A stretch of DNA of 64,000 bases from Lachnospiraceae bacterium (GTDB lineage Bacteria > Bacillota > Clostridia > Lachnospirales > Lachnospiraceae): NCBI GenBank assembly GCA_015057555.1, contig SVEC01000003.1:124001-188000 (forward strand), written 5' to 3'. Below, in pieces: positions 8,025-15,641 of this stretch (position 1 is its first letter; the number at the start of each line of letters is the position of its first letter). A program made the position numbers and the translations under genes. The notes under the pieces were generated by a model that worked only from the letters and a program-made list of their open reading frames with translations, had not been told where the DNA came from and ran no database searches.

Positions 8025-8837
8025 CTAACTATCACTTCTTTGGGCTTTACCCTCTTCTATAAATGCAGAAATATCAACCTTTGTAGACTGTAGTATAGAT
8101 TCAAGTCGTGCATTCTCGTTACTTTGGGCTTTACCCTCTTCTATAAATGCAGAAATATCAACCTTCGTAGACTGTAATATTGATTCTAGTCGTGCATCCT
8201 CAGCAGCCTTAGCTTTAGCGGCATCGATTTCCGCCTGCTTCTTTGCTTCATCCTCAGCGGCTTCGTTAGCAAGTCTTGCTATGATTTCATCGGCCCTAGC
8301 CTTAGCAGCATCCTGCTCTGCCTGTCTTTTTGCCTCATCTTCTGCGGCTTTAGCTTTGGCAGCTTCCTCGTCAGCTTTTGCTTTAGCCTTAGCGGCATCA
8401 ATTTCTGCCTGCTTCTTAGCCTCGTCAGCTGCAGCCTCTGATGCCAGTCTAGCCATAATCTCATTTGCTCTGGCAAGTGCATCAGGATCAACCTGAGAAA
8501 AATCTATCTCTGGTTCAGGTTCTGTTTCAGGGGTATTGACTGGCTTAACATCTTCGCTAGTTGGTGTAGTATTTGCTACCATGGTGTCAATATTTCCCTG
8601 CTTTGAACTAAGAATGCTGTTAGCCAAATCCTCTGCATCTACATTTGCAACCTGTGCTAGCCTTGCAGCCTGTTCTTCCTTTTCCTTAGCTTGATTCATA
8701 GCGTAATAAGGTTCCTTTTCTGCAGGCCAATAGCCTTGATGAAAGAGCTTGTAAGCTGGTCTGTAGACTACGCACCACCATTTATATACAGTTTGTTTTG
8801 CTTTATAAAAAAAACCGTAATTGTCCTGATAATTCAT
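8025..8837 (-). CDS. Ala/Lys/Glu-rich coiled-coil protein with duplicated C-terminus
   Basis: The 270-residue product starts with an aromatic basic segment (residues 1-45) with no signal peptide, then an acidic/proline linker, then a long Ala-Lys-Glu-Asp region (about 120-220) predicted to be helical coiled coil, reminiscent of TolA-type stalks. The C-terminus carries two copies of a 24-residue unit beginning ARLESILQSTKVDI. The function is unknown. It is co-transcribed with the lipoprotein gene, which suggests an envelope-associated pair. AGGAGG precedes the ATG at 8837. Confidence 0.65.
   Translation of the reverse strand: MNYQDNYGFFYKAKQTVYKWWCVVYRPAYKLFHQGYWPAEKEPYYAMNQAKEKEEQAARLAQVANVDAEDLANSILSSKQGNIDTMVANTTPTSEDVKPVNTPETEPEPEIDFSQVDPDALARANEIMARLASEAAADEAKKQAEIDAAKAKAKADEEAAKAKAAEDEAKRQAEQDAAKARADEIIARLANEAAEDEAKKQAEIDAAKAKAAEDARLESILQSTKVDISAFIEEGKAQSNENARLESILQSTKVDISAFIEEGKAQRSDS
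8040..8195 (-). repeat. 72-bp tandem duplication inside coiled-coil gene
   Basis: Units at 8040-8111 and 8124-8195 (84-base period) encode the same 24 residues and differ at only a few bases, pointing to recent duplication. Confidence 0.85.
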
Positions 8838-9154
8838 AATGATTCCTCCTATATGGGGGGTGATTGTCTAGTGTAACAAATTCTTACATATATGATAACA
8901 TTTTTAGTGAGAATTTTAAAGCTAAATAAAAAATAATTTACAAAAACAAATCTTATTTTTAGTAAAAACAATAAAATTTTGTTGTATCTTTACTTTCCCT
9001 GTGTTGATTTTATGATTGGATGTGATTATACTATAGTGGGTTGGAAGTGCTTAAAATTATTTGGTTGAATATTAATAAAAAAGGGGAATAATTAAGGACA
9101 GAGAGCTTGTGAATTATAGGCGGTTTGTTTGTAATAATAAAGGAGACTTATAGT
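8838..9154. other. Intergenic region between divergent genes
   Basis: This 317-base AT-rich stretch separates the coiled-coil gene from pyk. Apart from the pyk promoter, I see no gene or conserved RNA in it. Confidence 0.5.
9004..9032 (+). promoter_or_regulatory. Predicted sigma-A promoter of pyk
   Basis: TTGATT at 9004-9009 and TATACT at 9027-9032 are separated by exactly 17 bases, leaving a leader of about 115 bases before pyk. Confidence 0.55.
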
Positions 9155-10573
9155 ATGAGAAAGACAAAGATAGTGTGTACATTAGGACCAGCTACAAATG
9201 ATGAATATGTACTTAAACGACTCATGGAGGAGGGTATGGATGTTGCCAGACTAAACTTCTCTCATGGTACTCACGAAGAACAAAAGGCTAGAATGGATAT
9301 GGTTAAGAAGCTACGCAAGGAATGTGGAAAGCACATAGCCATACTTTTAGATACAAAGGGACCTGAAATTAGAACCAGAGATTTCGAAGGTGGAAAGGTA
9401 GAGATAGTTGCAGGTCAGACCTTTACCCTAACAACTAGAGATATATTAGGTGATAATACTATTACATCCATTACCTATAAGGACTTAGCCAAGGATGTGG
9501 AGATTGGAACCAAGATTCTTATAGATGATGGTCTTATAGAGCTTAGAGTTAAGGATATTATAGATGAAGATTTGGTTTGTGAGGTTATAAATGGTGGCTT
9601 TGTTTCAAATCACAAGGGTATAAATGTTCCTGGTGTACACCTTAATATGCCATATATGAGCCAGAAGGATATTGATGATATTCTATTTGGCATCAAGCAG
9701 GATGTAGATTTTATCGCAGCTTCATTTGTCAGAAGTGCTAAGGATGTTCTTGAGATAAGAAAGCTCTTAGATGAGAATGGTGGTAAGAACATAAATATTA
9801 TATCTAAGATTGAAAATGCAGAGGGCGTTAAGCATATTGATGACATTATTTATGTGTCAGATGGTATTATGGTTGCCCGTGGAGATATGGGTGTAGAGAT
9901 TCCAGGGGAAGAGGTTCCTGTAATCCAGAAGATGATTATCCGTAAGGTTTACAATGCTGGTAAGCAGGTTATTACAGCAACACAGATGCTTGATTCTATG
10001 ATGAAGAATCCTCGTCCCACCAGAGCAGAGACTACCGATGTTGCAAATGCAATCTATGATGGAACCTCTGCAATTATGCTTTCAGGTGAGACCGCCGCGG
10101 GACTTTACCCAATCGAATCAGTTCAAACTATGGTTAGAATTGCAGAAAGAACTGAGGAGGATATAAATTATAGAGGGCGTTTCTTCCAGATAGAAAGACG
10201 TGCTAACAATAATGTTACTGATGCGGTTTGTCACGCAACCTGTACTACAGCTATCGACCTTAATGCCAGTGCGGTTGTAACAGTAACAAAGTCAGGAACC
10301 TCAGCTAGAAATATTTCAAAGTACAGACCAGTATGTCCGATTATCGCAGGAACAACCAGTGATAAGGTTTGTAGACAGCTTAATATGTCCTGGGGTGTAA
10401 CACCTGTTCATCTTGAGGAGAAGAATGAGATATTTGAGCTTTTTGACCACGCAGTAGATGCGGCAAAGTGTAAGGGGCTTCTAAAAAGTGGAGAAACAGT
10501 TGTAGTAACAGCCGGAGTTCCTCTTGGAGTTTCAGGTAATACTAATATGATTAAGGTTCAGGTAGTAGAGTAA
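9155..10573 (+). CDS. pyk: Pyruvate kinase
   Basis: Pyruvate kinase makes ATP and pyruvate from PEP, the last step of glycolysis and the supplier of pyruvate for the formate-lyase. The sequence begins MRKTKIVCTLGPA and shows DVARLNFSHG, LLDTKGPEIRT, the catalytic ISKIENAEGV, the VARGDMGVEIP loop and TATQMLDSM. At 472 residues it is the short form without the extra PEP-utiliser domain of Bacillus enzymes. ATG 9155 follows AAAGGAG at 9139-9145; an earlier in-frame start has no such site. Confidence 0.96.
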   Translation: MRKTKIVCTLGPATNDEYVLKRLMEEGMDVARLNFSHGTHEEQKARMDMVKKLRKECGKHIAILLDTKGPEIRTRDFEGGKVEIVAGQTFTLTTRDILGDNTITSITYKDLAKDVEIGTKILIDDGLIELRVKDIIDEDLVCEVINGGFVSNHKGINVPGVHLNMPYMSQKDIDDILFGIKQDVDFIAASFVRSAKDVLEIRKLLDENGGKNINIISKIENAEGVKHIDDIIYVSDGIMVARGDMGVEIPGEEVPVIQKMIIRKVYNAGKQVITATQMLDSMMKNPRPTRAETTDVANAIYDGTSAIMLSGETAAGLYPIESVQTMVRIAERTEEDINYRGRFFQIERRANNNVTDAVCHATCTTAIDLNASAVVTVTKSGTSARNISKYRPVCPIIAGTTSDKVCRQLNMSWGVTPVHLEEKNEIFELFDHAVDAAKCKGLLKSGETVVVTAGVPLGVSGNTNMIKVQVVE

Positions 10574-10602
10574 TAGTTATATTTTATTTAGTGAGGTAAT
10601 CA

Positions 10603-11265
10603 ATGAAGATAACATATGATGAAATTAGAAAAAATAATACAATAAATACCTATATTAAGCAGGCAGATTTAAACCTTACAGCTTTGGGATTCACAGAGCA
10701 TAGCTTCCCGCATGTGTGTAAGGTGGCTGAGATGGCGGGTATGATACTTGAGAAGCTTGGTTATGATGAGCACACAATAGAACTGGCTAGGATTGCGGGG
10801 TATATGCATGATATTGGCAATGTAGTTAACAGAATTGACCATGCTCAAAGTGGTGCAGTAATGTCTTTTAGAATACTTGATAAGATGGGTGTAGAAGATG
10901 AGGATATTGCAACTATTGTGGCGGCTATAGGTAATCATGATGAGTCCACCGCATTTCCGGTTAACCCAGTGGCAGCTGCTTTAATTATAGCTGATAAGTC
11001 AGATGTTAGAGAGAGTCGTGTAAGGAATTCAGCGGATATCACCTCGGATATTCACGATCGAGTAAATTATGCAGTTAAGCAACAGCTGCTTGAGGTTAAG
11101 CCGGAGGAAAAGAAGATAATACTTACCCTTGAGATTAATAACGATATCAGCGAGGTTATGGAGTACTTCGAGATATTTATGGGTCGTATGAAGCTTTGTA
11201 AAAAGGCAGCAGATAAGCTGGGTATGAAGTTTAAGCTTATAATAAACAGCCAGGAGATGGCATAG
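10603..11265 (+). CDS. HD-domain phosphohydrolase
   Basis: The 220-residue protein has an HD metal-site pattern: His in HSFPHVCKVAEMAG, the HD pair in AGYMHDIGN near residue 69, a further His in NHDES and a distal Asp in ADKSDVRESR. Such enzymes hydrolyse nucleotides or phosphoesters; the substrate cannot be told. It lies between pyk and hydG in the same direction, with short gaps, so it is probably co-transcribed. The C-terminus, about residues 140-220, forms a small mixed domain. Confidence 0.8.
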   Translation: MKITYDEIRKNNTINTYIKQADLNLTALGFTEHSFPHVCKVAEMAGMILEKLGYDEHTIELARIAGYMHDIGNVVNRIDHAQSGAVMSFRILDKMGVEDEDIATIVAAIGNHDESTAFPVNPVAAALIIADKSDVRESRVRNSADITSDIHDRVNYAVKQQLLEVKPEEKKIILTLEINNDISEVMEYFEIFMGRMKLCKKAADKLGMKFKLIINSQEMA

Positions 11266-11279
11266 AAAAGAGGGATAAT

Positions 11280-12698
11280 ATGTATAATCCGAAATCGCTA
11301 AAAGCAGAGGAATTTATAGATCATCAAGAGATTTTAGATACTCTTGCTTATGCAGATGAAAATAAAGACAACTTAGAATTGATTGATCAGATACTTAAGA
11401 AAGCTAGGGAGAGAAAGGGCTTAAGCCATAGAGAGGCATCTGTGCTACTTGCCTGCGATAACAAGGAAAAGATTGAAGAGATGTATGAGCTGGCTAAGCA
11501 GATTAAGTATGATTTCTATGGAAATCGTATCGTAATGTTTGCGCCACTTTATCTTTCTAACTACTGTATAAATGGATGTGTGTACTGTCCGTACCATATA
11601 TCAAATAGGCACATTGCCCGTAAGAAGCTTACTCAGGAGGAGATTAGGCGAGAGGTAATTGCTCTTCAGGATATGGGACACAAGAGACTTGCTCTTGAGG
11701 CAGGAGAGGACCCTAAGAACAATCCTATTGAGTATATTTTAGAGAGTATTAAAACCATATATAGCATCAAGCATAAGAATGGAGCTATTCGTCGTGTAAA
11801 TGTAAATATTGCTGCAACAACTGTTGAAGAGTACAGAATGCTAAAGGATGCTGGAATTGGTACATATATATTGTTCCAGGAGACCTATCACAAGGAAAGC
11901 TATGAGAAGCTTCATCCATATGGACCTAAGAGTAACTACGCATACCATACTGAGGCTATGGACAGAGCCATGGAGGGTGGTATAGATGATGTGGGCTTGG
12001 GAGTGCTATTTGGTCTTGAGATGTATCGCTACGAATTCGCAGGACTTCTTATGCACGCAGAGCACCTTGAAGCTGTTCATAGTGTGGGACCACATACAAT
12101 CAGTGTTCCTAGAATTAAGAGAGCAGATGATATCGATCCGACTGCATTTGACAATGGTATCGATGATGAGACCTTTGCCAAGATATGTGCCCTTATTAGA
12201 ATTTGTGTGCCTTATACCGGAATGATTATCTCTACCCGTGAGAGTCAGAGTGTTAGAGAAAAGGTGTTAAGCTTGGGAGTATCCCAGATTAGTGGTGCTT
12301 CAAGAACCAGCGTAGGTGGTTACTGTGAGGAGGAGCCAGAGGAGGAAAATTCTGAGCAGTTTGATGTAAGTGATAAGAGAACCCTAGATGAGGTAGTTAA
12401 ATGGCTTATGGAGATGGGATATATTCCAAGCTTTTGTACAGCCTGCTATAGAGAGGGAAGAACCGGTGATAGATTCATGAGTCTGTGTAAATCAGGACAG
12501 ATTCAAAACTGCTGTCAGCCAAATGCACTGATGACTCTTAAGGAGTATCTTATGGACTACGCCTCAGAGGATACCAAGAAAATTGGTGAGGCACTTATTC
12601 AGGCAGAGCTAGAAAATATTCCTAAGGAAAAGGTTAAGGAGATTTGTAAGGAAAACCTTCTTAAGATAGAACAGGGAATTAGAGATTTTAGATTCTAA
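11280..12698 (+). CDS. hydG: [FeFe]-hydrogenase maturation radical SAM enzyme HydG
   Basis: HydG cleaves tyrosine with SAM to give the CO and CN ligands of the hydrogenase H-cluster. The radical SAM CX3CX2C motif is CINGCVYC near residue 95. The second, C-terminal cluster site has the HydG spacing CX2CX22C, starting at CTACYREGRTGDRF. The 472 residues match the family. hydF follows after two small membrane-protein genes; hydE is not in the window. A hydrogenase-containing fermentative anaerobe is implied. Confidence 0.95.
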   Translation: MYNPKSLKAEEFIDHQEILDTLAYADENKDNLELIDQILKKARERKGLSHREASVLLACDNKEKIEEMYELAKQIKYDFYGNRIVMFAPLYLSNYCINGCVYCPYHISNRHIARKKLTQEEIRREVIALQDMGHKRLALEAGEDPKNNPIEYILESIKTIYSIKHKNGAIRRVNVNIAATTVEEYRMLKDAGIGTYILFQETYHKESYEKLHPYGPKSNYAYHTEAMDRAMEGGIDDVGLGVLFGLEMYRYEFAGLLMHAEHLEAVHSVGPHTISVPRIKRADDIDPTAFDNGIDDETFAKICALIRICVPYTGMIISTRESQSVREKVLSLGVSQISGASRTSVGGYCEEEPEEENSEQFDVSDKRTLDEVVKWLMEMGYIPSFCTACYREGRTGDRFMSLCKSGQIQNCCQPNALMTLKEYLMDYASEDTKKIGEALIQAELENIPKEKVKEICKENLLKIEQGIRDFRF

Positions 12699-12722
12699 AT
12701 ATTGAAAAAAATGTAGAAAAAT

Positions 12723-12759
12723 GGTAAGTTGTTCTAGTCGTGACGACTTACTATTTTTT
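12723..12759 (+). terminator. Terminator after hydG
   Basis: GTAAGTTGTT near 12724 pairs with a GTGACGACTTAC arm (using G-T pairs), followed by a T7 run just before the next ribosome site. Confidence 0.6.
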
Positions 12760-12775
12760 TGGGAGGATTTTATTT

Positions 12776-13465
12776 ATGAAGGAAGAAAAGAAGGCTTCGG
12801 TGGCGGCTCTTGTATTTGGAGTAATTATTGTGGCAGGCATAATCGCTCTATATATGGGAACACATATTGATCTTATGTTCCATGAGCCAAAGGACTTGAT
12901 GGAGCTTATAGAAGAGGAAGGCTCACCTAAAAAGGGTGAGTATGTTTCAGTAGGGATCGATGCAGCGGTGGATTGCTATGCAGAAACAAAGCATAGAATC
13001 AATGGTATTATACCAGCAGGAACAGATATGCATTATGTGCTTTGGCTTGATGACGGTTCATTTATATCCATTAAGGTTAATGGTAAGAAGAATATAGAAA
13101 AGCTTGATAAGATAGTGAATGAAACTCAGAGATACGTCAATGGTAATTCAGATACATTGCCAGCAAAGTACGAGCTTTCAGGAGTAATATCAACTATGGA
13201 TTCGGAGATAGAGGATTATTACCGTCAGGATATACGTTATTGGGGAATTGATGAATCAGGATATCCAATATATTATGTTGAGATAGATGAGACACAGAGT
13301 AAGCTTAGTGCGTGGCTCATGATGGGATTCTTTGCACTGATTGAGGTTATATGTGTAATCGCCCTTATAAAGGCTATACAGGAAAAGAAGCAGGAGAAGC
13401 TTGCAGCAAAAGCAGCAGCTATGAATGCTCCTATAACTGACGAGAATAATAATTTATATAGATAA
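12776..13465 (+). CDS. Two-helix membrane protein of unknown function
   Basis: The 229-residue product has a membrane segment at about residues 8-30, an outside domain of about 150 residues rich in beta strands, and a second membrane segment near 180-203 followed by a basic-acidic cytoplasmic tail. It resembles the DUF6709-type proteins of Lachnospiraceae, but I cannot confirm this. ATG 12776 has GGGAGG 9 bases upstream. Its place between hydG and hydF may be incidental, since it has its own terminators on both sides. Confidence 0.6.
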   Translation: MKEEKKASVAALVFGVIIVAGIIALYMGTHIDLMFHEPKDLMELIEEEGSPKKGEYVSVGIDAAVDCYAETKHRINGIIPAGTDMHYVLWLDDGSFISIKVNGKKNIEKLDKIVNETQRYVNGNSDTLPAKYELSGVISTMDSEIEDYYRQDIRYWGIDESGYPIYYVEIDETQSKLSAWLMMGFFALIEVICVIALIKAIQEKKQEKLAAKAAAMNAPITDENNNLYR

Positions 13466-13478
13466 TTAAATATTTATG

Positions 13479-13515
13479 GCTTGAATTCTATCGTAGGATT
13501 CAAGCCTATAATTTT
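13479..13515 (+). terminator. Terminator hairpin
   Basis: GGCTTGAATTC near 13479 pairs with GGATTCAAGCC ending near 13506, followed by a short T-rich tail. Confidence 0.65.
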
Positions 13516-13613
13516 ATCTGTAAAATCGGAAAATATACTCTAAAGTTACATTGTCAAATGGGAAGATATGTGATAAATTAAATATAGAAATTTTACTTTT
13601 GGGAGGTATTTAT

Positions 13614-14060
13614 ATGGCACAGGATATAGAAAACAAGGTTGAGGAAACTGAAGAGGTTAAGGCTACAGAGGTAGCTGAGGAGGAAGAAATAGAAGCCCCA
13701 GTAGATGTGGATGGAGATGGAATCGATGAGGAAGAGCTAATTGAGGCTGGCTATAAGGTTCATAAGTTCTCATTATTTGATTCTCCTATAGAGATAGCTA
13801 CAGTAGTATTTATGGTAGCATACGTAATTTTTGCATTTTGTTCTTTTGCATTTGACAATCCAAATGGTACTGGATTAATGAACATATTAGAGTTCTTCTT
13901 TGATGTAGTTATTAAGCTTATTCCAGCAGCTGTTTTACTTGTTGCTTGCGAAATTCATGAGAAGGTTGAGCTTCTTGAGTACAATTTAAGTCTTAACTCT
14001 GAGTATATGGCTAGATACCAGATGGATCTTATGGATAAGCTAGAGAAGAAGGATAAATAA
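13614..14060 (+). CDS. Acidic small membrane protein with Ca-loop-like motif
   Basis: The 148-residue product has a very acidic N-terminus (residues 5-45) containing DVDGDGIDEEEL, which resembles EF-hand or dockerin calcium loops but lacks the canonical Glu at position 12. Two membrane segments follow at about 63-83 and 95-115, then a short heptad-like tail. ATG 13614 follows GGGAGG at 13601-13606. No family is recognised. It directly precedes the structured RNA. Confidence 0.6.
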   Translation: MAQDIENKVEETEEVKATEVAEEEEIEAPVDVDGDGIDEEELIEAGYKVHKFSLFDSPIEIATVVFMVAYVIFAFCSFAFDNPNGTGLMNILEFFFDVVIKLIPAAVLLVACEIHEKVELLEYNLSLNSEYMARYQMDLMDKLEKKDK

Positions 14061-14066
14061 TATAGC

Positions 14067-14194
14067 AAAAAGGACGAGATAGTTTACTTTCCTGGTCGGC
14101 CTGCCTAGGGTCGGTCCACGCTGACACGTAAGATGGTCAGCTTAGTCCCGACCACTGTCGCGGCCGGGATGAAGTATATTGTCTCGTCCTTTTT
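14067..14194 (+). ncRNA. GC-rich structured RNA upstream of hydF (cis-regulatory candidate)
   Basis: AAAAAGGACGAGA (14067-14079) pairs perfectly with TCTCGTCCTTTTT (14182-14194), closing a domain with further nested helices: ACTTT/GAAGT, TCGGCC (14096-14101)/GGCCGG, GGTCGG (14109-14114)/CCGACC (14148-14153), and GCTGAC (14120-14125)/GTCAGC (14136-14141). The central part is far richer in GC than nearby intergenic DNA. It ends about 35 bases before the hydF start, and the closing helix ends in Ts like a terminator. This suggests a riboswitch-type leader. The class is not assigned; the NiCo (czcD) class is one candidate to test. Confidence 0.65.
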
Positions 14195-14229
14195 GTATTT
14201 TCAAATCTAACCTTGAAGGAGGTATGCTT

Positions 14230-15432
14230 ATGAGTTTAAATTCTACACCATCAGCTAACAGAATACATATAGGCTTTTTCGGCAGAAGAAATGCAGGTAA
14301 GTCCAGTGTGGTAAACGCTGTGACAGGTCAGGAGCTTTCGGTGGTATCAGATGTAATGGGAACCACAACCGACCCTGTTTCAAAGGCTATGGAGCTGCTT
14401 CCTATGGGACCGGTTTTGATTATCGACACACCGGGTTATGATGATGAAGGTGCTTTGGGAGAGCTTCGTGTTAAGAAAACTAAGGAGATACTTCATAAAA
14501 CTGATGTGGCAGTTTTGGTAGTGGATGGAACCGTAGGGCTTACCCCAGTAGATGAGGAACTTATAAAAATATTTAAGCAAAAGGATATAAGCTACATTAC
14601 GGTATATAACAAATGTGACCTAATGAGTGTTAGTGAGATGATTAGATTATCACAGGATGATAGTGCTATTTTAGTCAGTGCCACTGACAAGAAAAACATA
14701 GATCAGCTTAAGGAAAAGATTGCCCTTATAGCAGACAAGGGACCGGAAAAACACCTGATTAGAGATTTGGTAGATAAGGGTGATGTGGTGATTTTGGTTA
14801 CTCCAATTGATGAAGCTGCACCTAAGGGAAGACTTATACTTCCACAACAGCAGACTATTAGAGACTTGTTGGAAGCGGACGCAGTAACAGTAGTGGTTAA
14901 GGAGACTGAGGTTAGTGATACCCTAAAGCTACTTAATAAGAGACCTAGGATGATTATAACTGACTCACAGGCTTTTAAGGTGGTGGCTCAGCAGATACCG
15001 GCAGATATACCTCTTACTTCATTTTCTATCCTTATGGCTAGATACAAGGGCTTTTTGGATAATGCAGTGAAGAGTGCTGTGGCCATAGATAATCTTAAGG
15101 ACGGTGACAGGATACTTATAAGTGAGGGATGCACTCATCATAGACAGTGTGGTGATATAGGAACAGTTAAGCTTCCTGCTTGGCTGGAAGCCTACACTGG
15201 CAAAAAGCTTCAGTTTGAATTCACCTCAGGCGGTACATTTCCAGAGGAGCTGTCAGATTACAAGGTGGTTATCCACTGTGGTGGATGTACCTTGAATGAA
15301 AGAGAGCTAAAGTATCGTATGAAGACTGCCCTAGAGCAGGGGGTGCCATTTACCAACTATGGTACGGTGATAGCTCAGACCCAGGGAATATTTGTGAGGT
15401 CTCTAGAGGTGTTTGCGGGCAAGTATGTGTAA
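14230..15432 (+). CDS. hydF: [FeFe]-hydrogenase maturation GTPase HydF
   Basis: HydF is the scaffold that receives the di-iron subcluster and delivers it to the hydrogenase. The N-terminal GTPase domain shows GRRNAGKSS (P-loop), DTPGYD and NKCD. The C-terminal cluster site shows CTHHRQCG and HCGGC, the family's CxH...HCxxC pattern. ATG 14230 has AAGGAGG 7 bases upstream; the nearer ATG at 14224 is too close. The gene is probably controlled by the structured RNA upstream. Confidence 0.95.
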   Translation: MSLNSTPSANRIHIGFFGRRNAGKSSVVNAVTGQELSVVSDVMGTTTDPVSKAMELLPMGPVLIIDTPGYDDEGALGELRVKKTKEILHKTDVAVLVVDGTVGLTPVDEELIKIFKQKDISYITVYNKCDLMSVSEMIRLSQDDSAILVSATDKKNIDQLKEKIALIADKGPEKHLIRDLVDKGDVVILVTPIDEAAPKGRLILPQQQTIRDLLEADAVTVVVKETEVSDTLKLLNKRPRMIITDSQAFKVVAQQIPADIPLTSFSILMARYKGFLDNAVKSAVAIDNLKDGDRILISEGCTHHRQCGDIGTVKLPAWLEAYTGKKLQFEFTSGGTFPEELSDYKVVIHCGGCTLNERELKYRMKTALEQGVPFTNYGTVIAQTQGIFVRSLEVFAGKYV

Positions 15433-15451
15433 TATTGTAATGAATTTTAGG

Positions 15452-15487
15452 TATAGCCAAGGGAAGTAAGTTCTCTTGGTTATATTT
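15452..15487 (+). terminator. Terminator of hydF
   Basis: TATAGCCAAGGGA at 15452 pairs with TCTCTTGGTTATA (one G-T pair) and is followed by T5. Confidence 0.8.
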
Positions 15488-15641
15488 TTGGAAAATATTA
15501 CAATTTAAATGAAAATTTACTTTATTTTAGAACTGGATTAATATATAATCATTATGATTATGTTTTGAAAAATACTAGAATGATTTACTATAAATTAAAG
15601 GGTAATTAGGATAAATAACATTTATGGGAGGGAACAATAAC

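Noticed and set aside
8281-8496. Open frames antisense to the Ala-rich coiled-coil gene
   Set aside because: Shadow frames caused by the repetitive Ala/Lys/Glu codons; no ribosome sites.
12776-14060. hydE or hydrogenase subunits between hydG and hydF
   Set aside because: Both genes there encode small membrane proteins without cluster-binding Cys motifs.
14067-14194. SRP RNA, tmRNA, 6S RNA or RNase P RNA
   Set aside because: The SRP apical motif, tRNA-like ends and RNase P core motifs are not present; size and position fit a leader RNA better.
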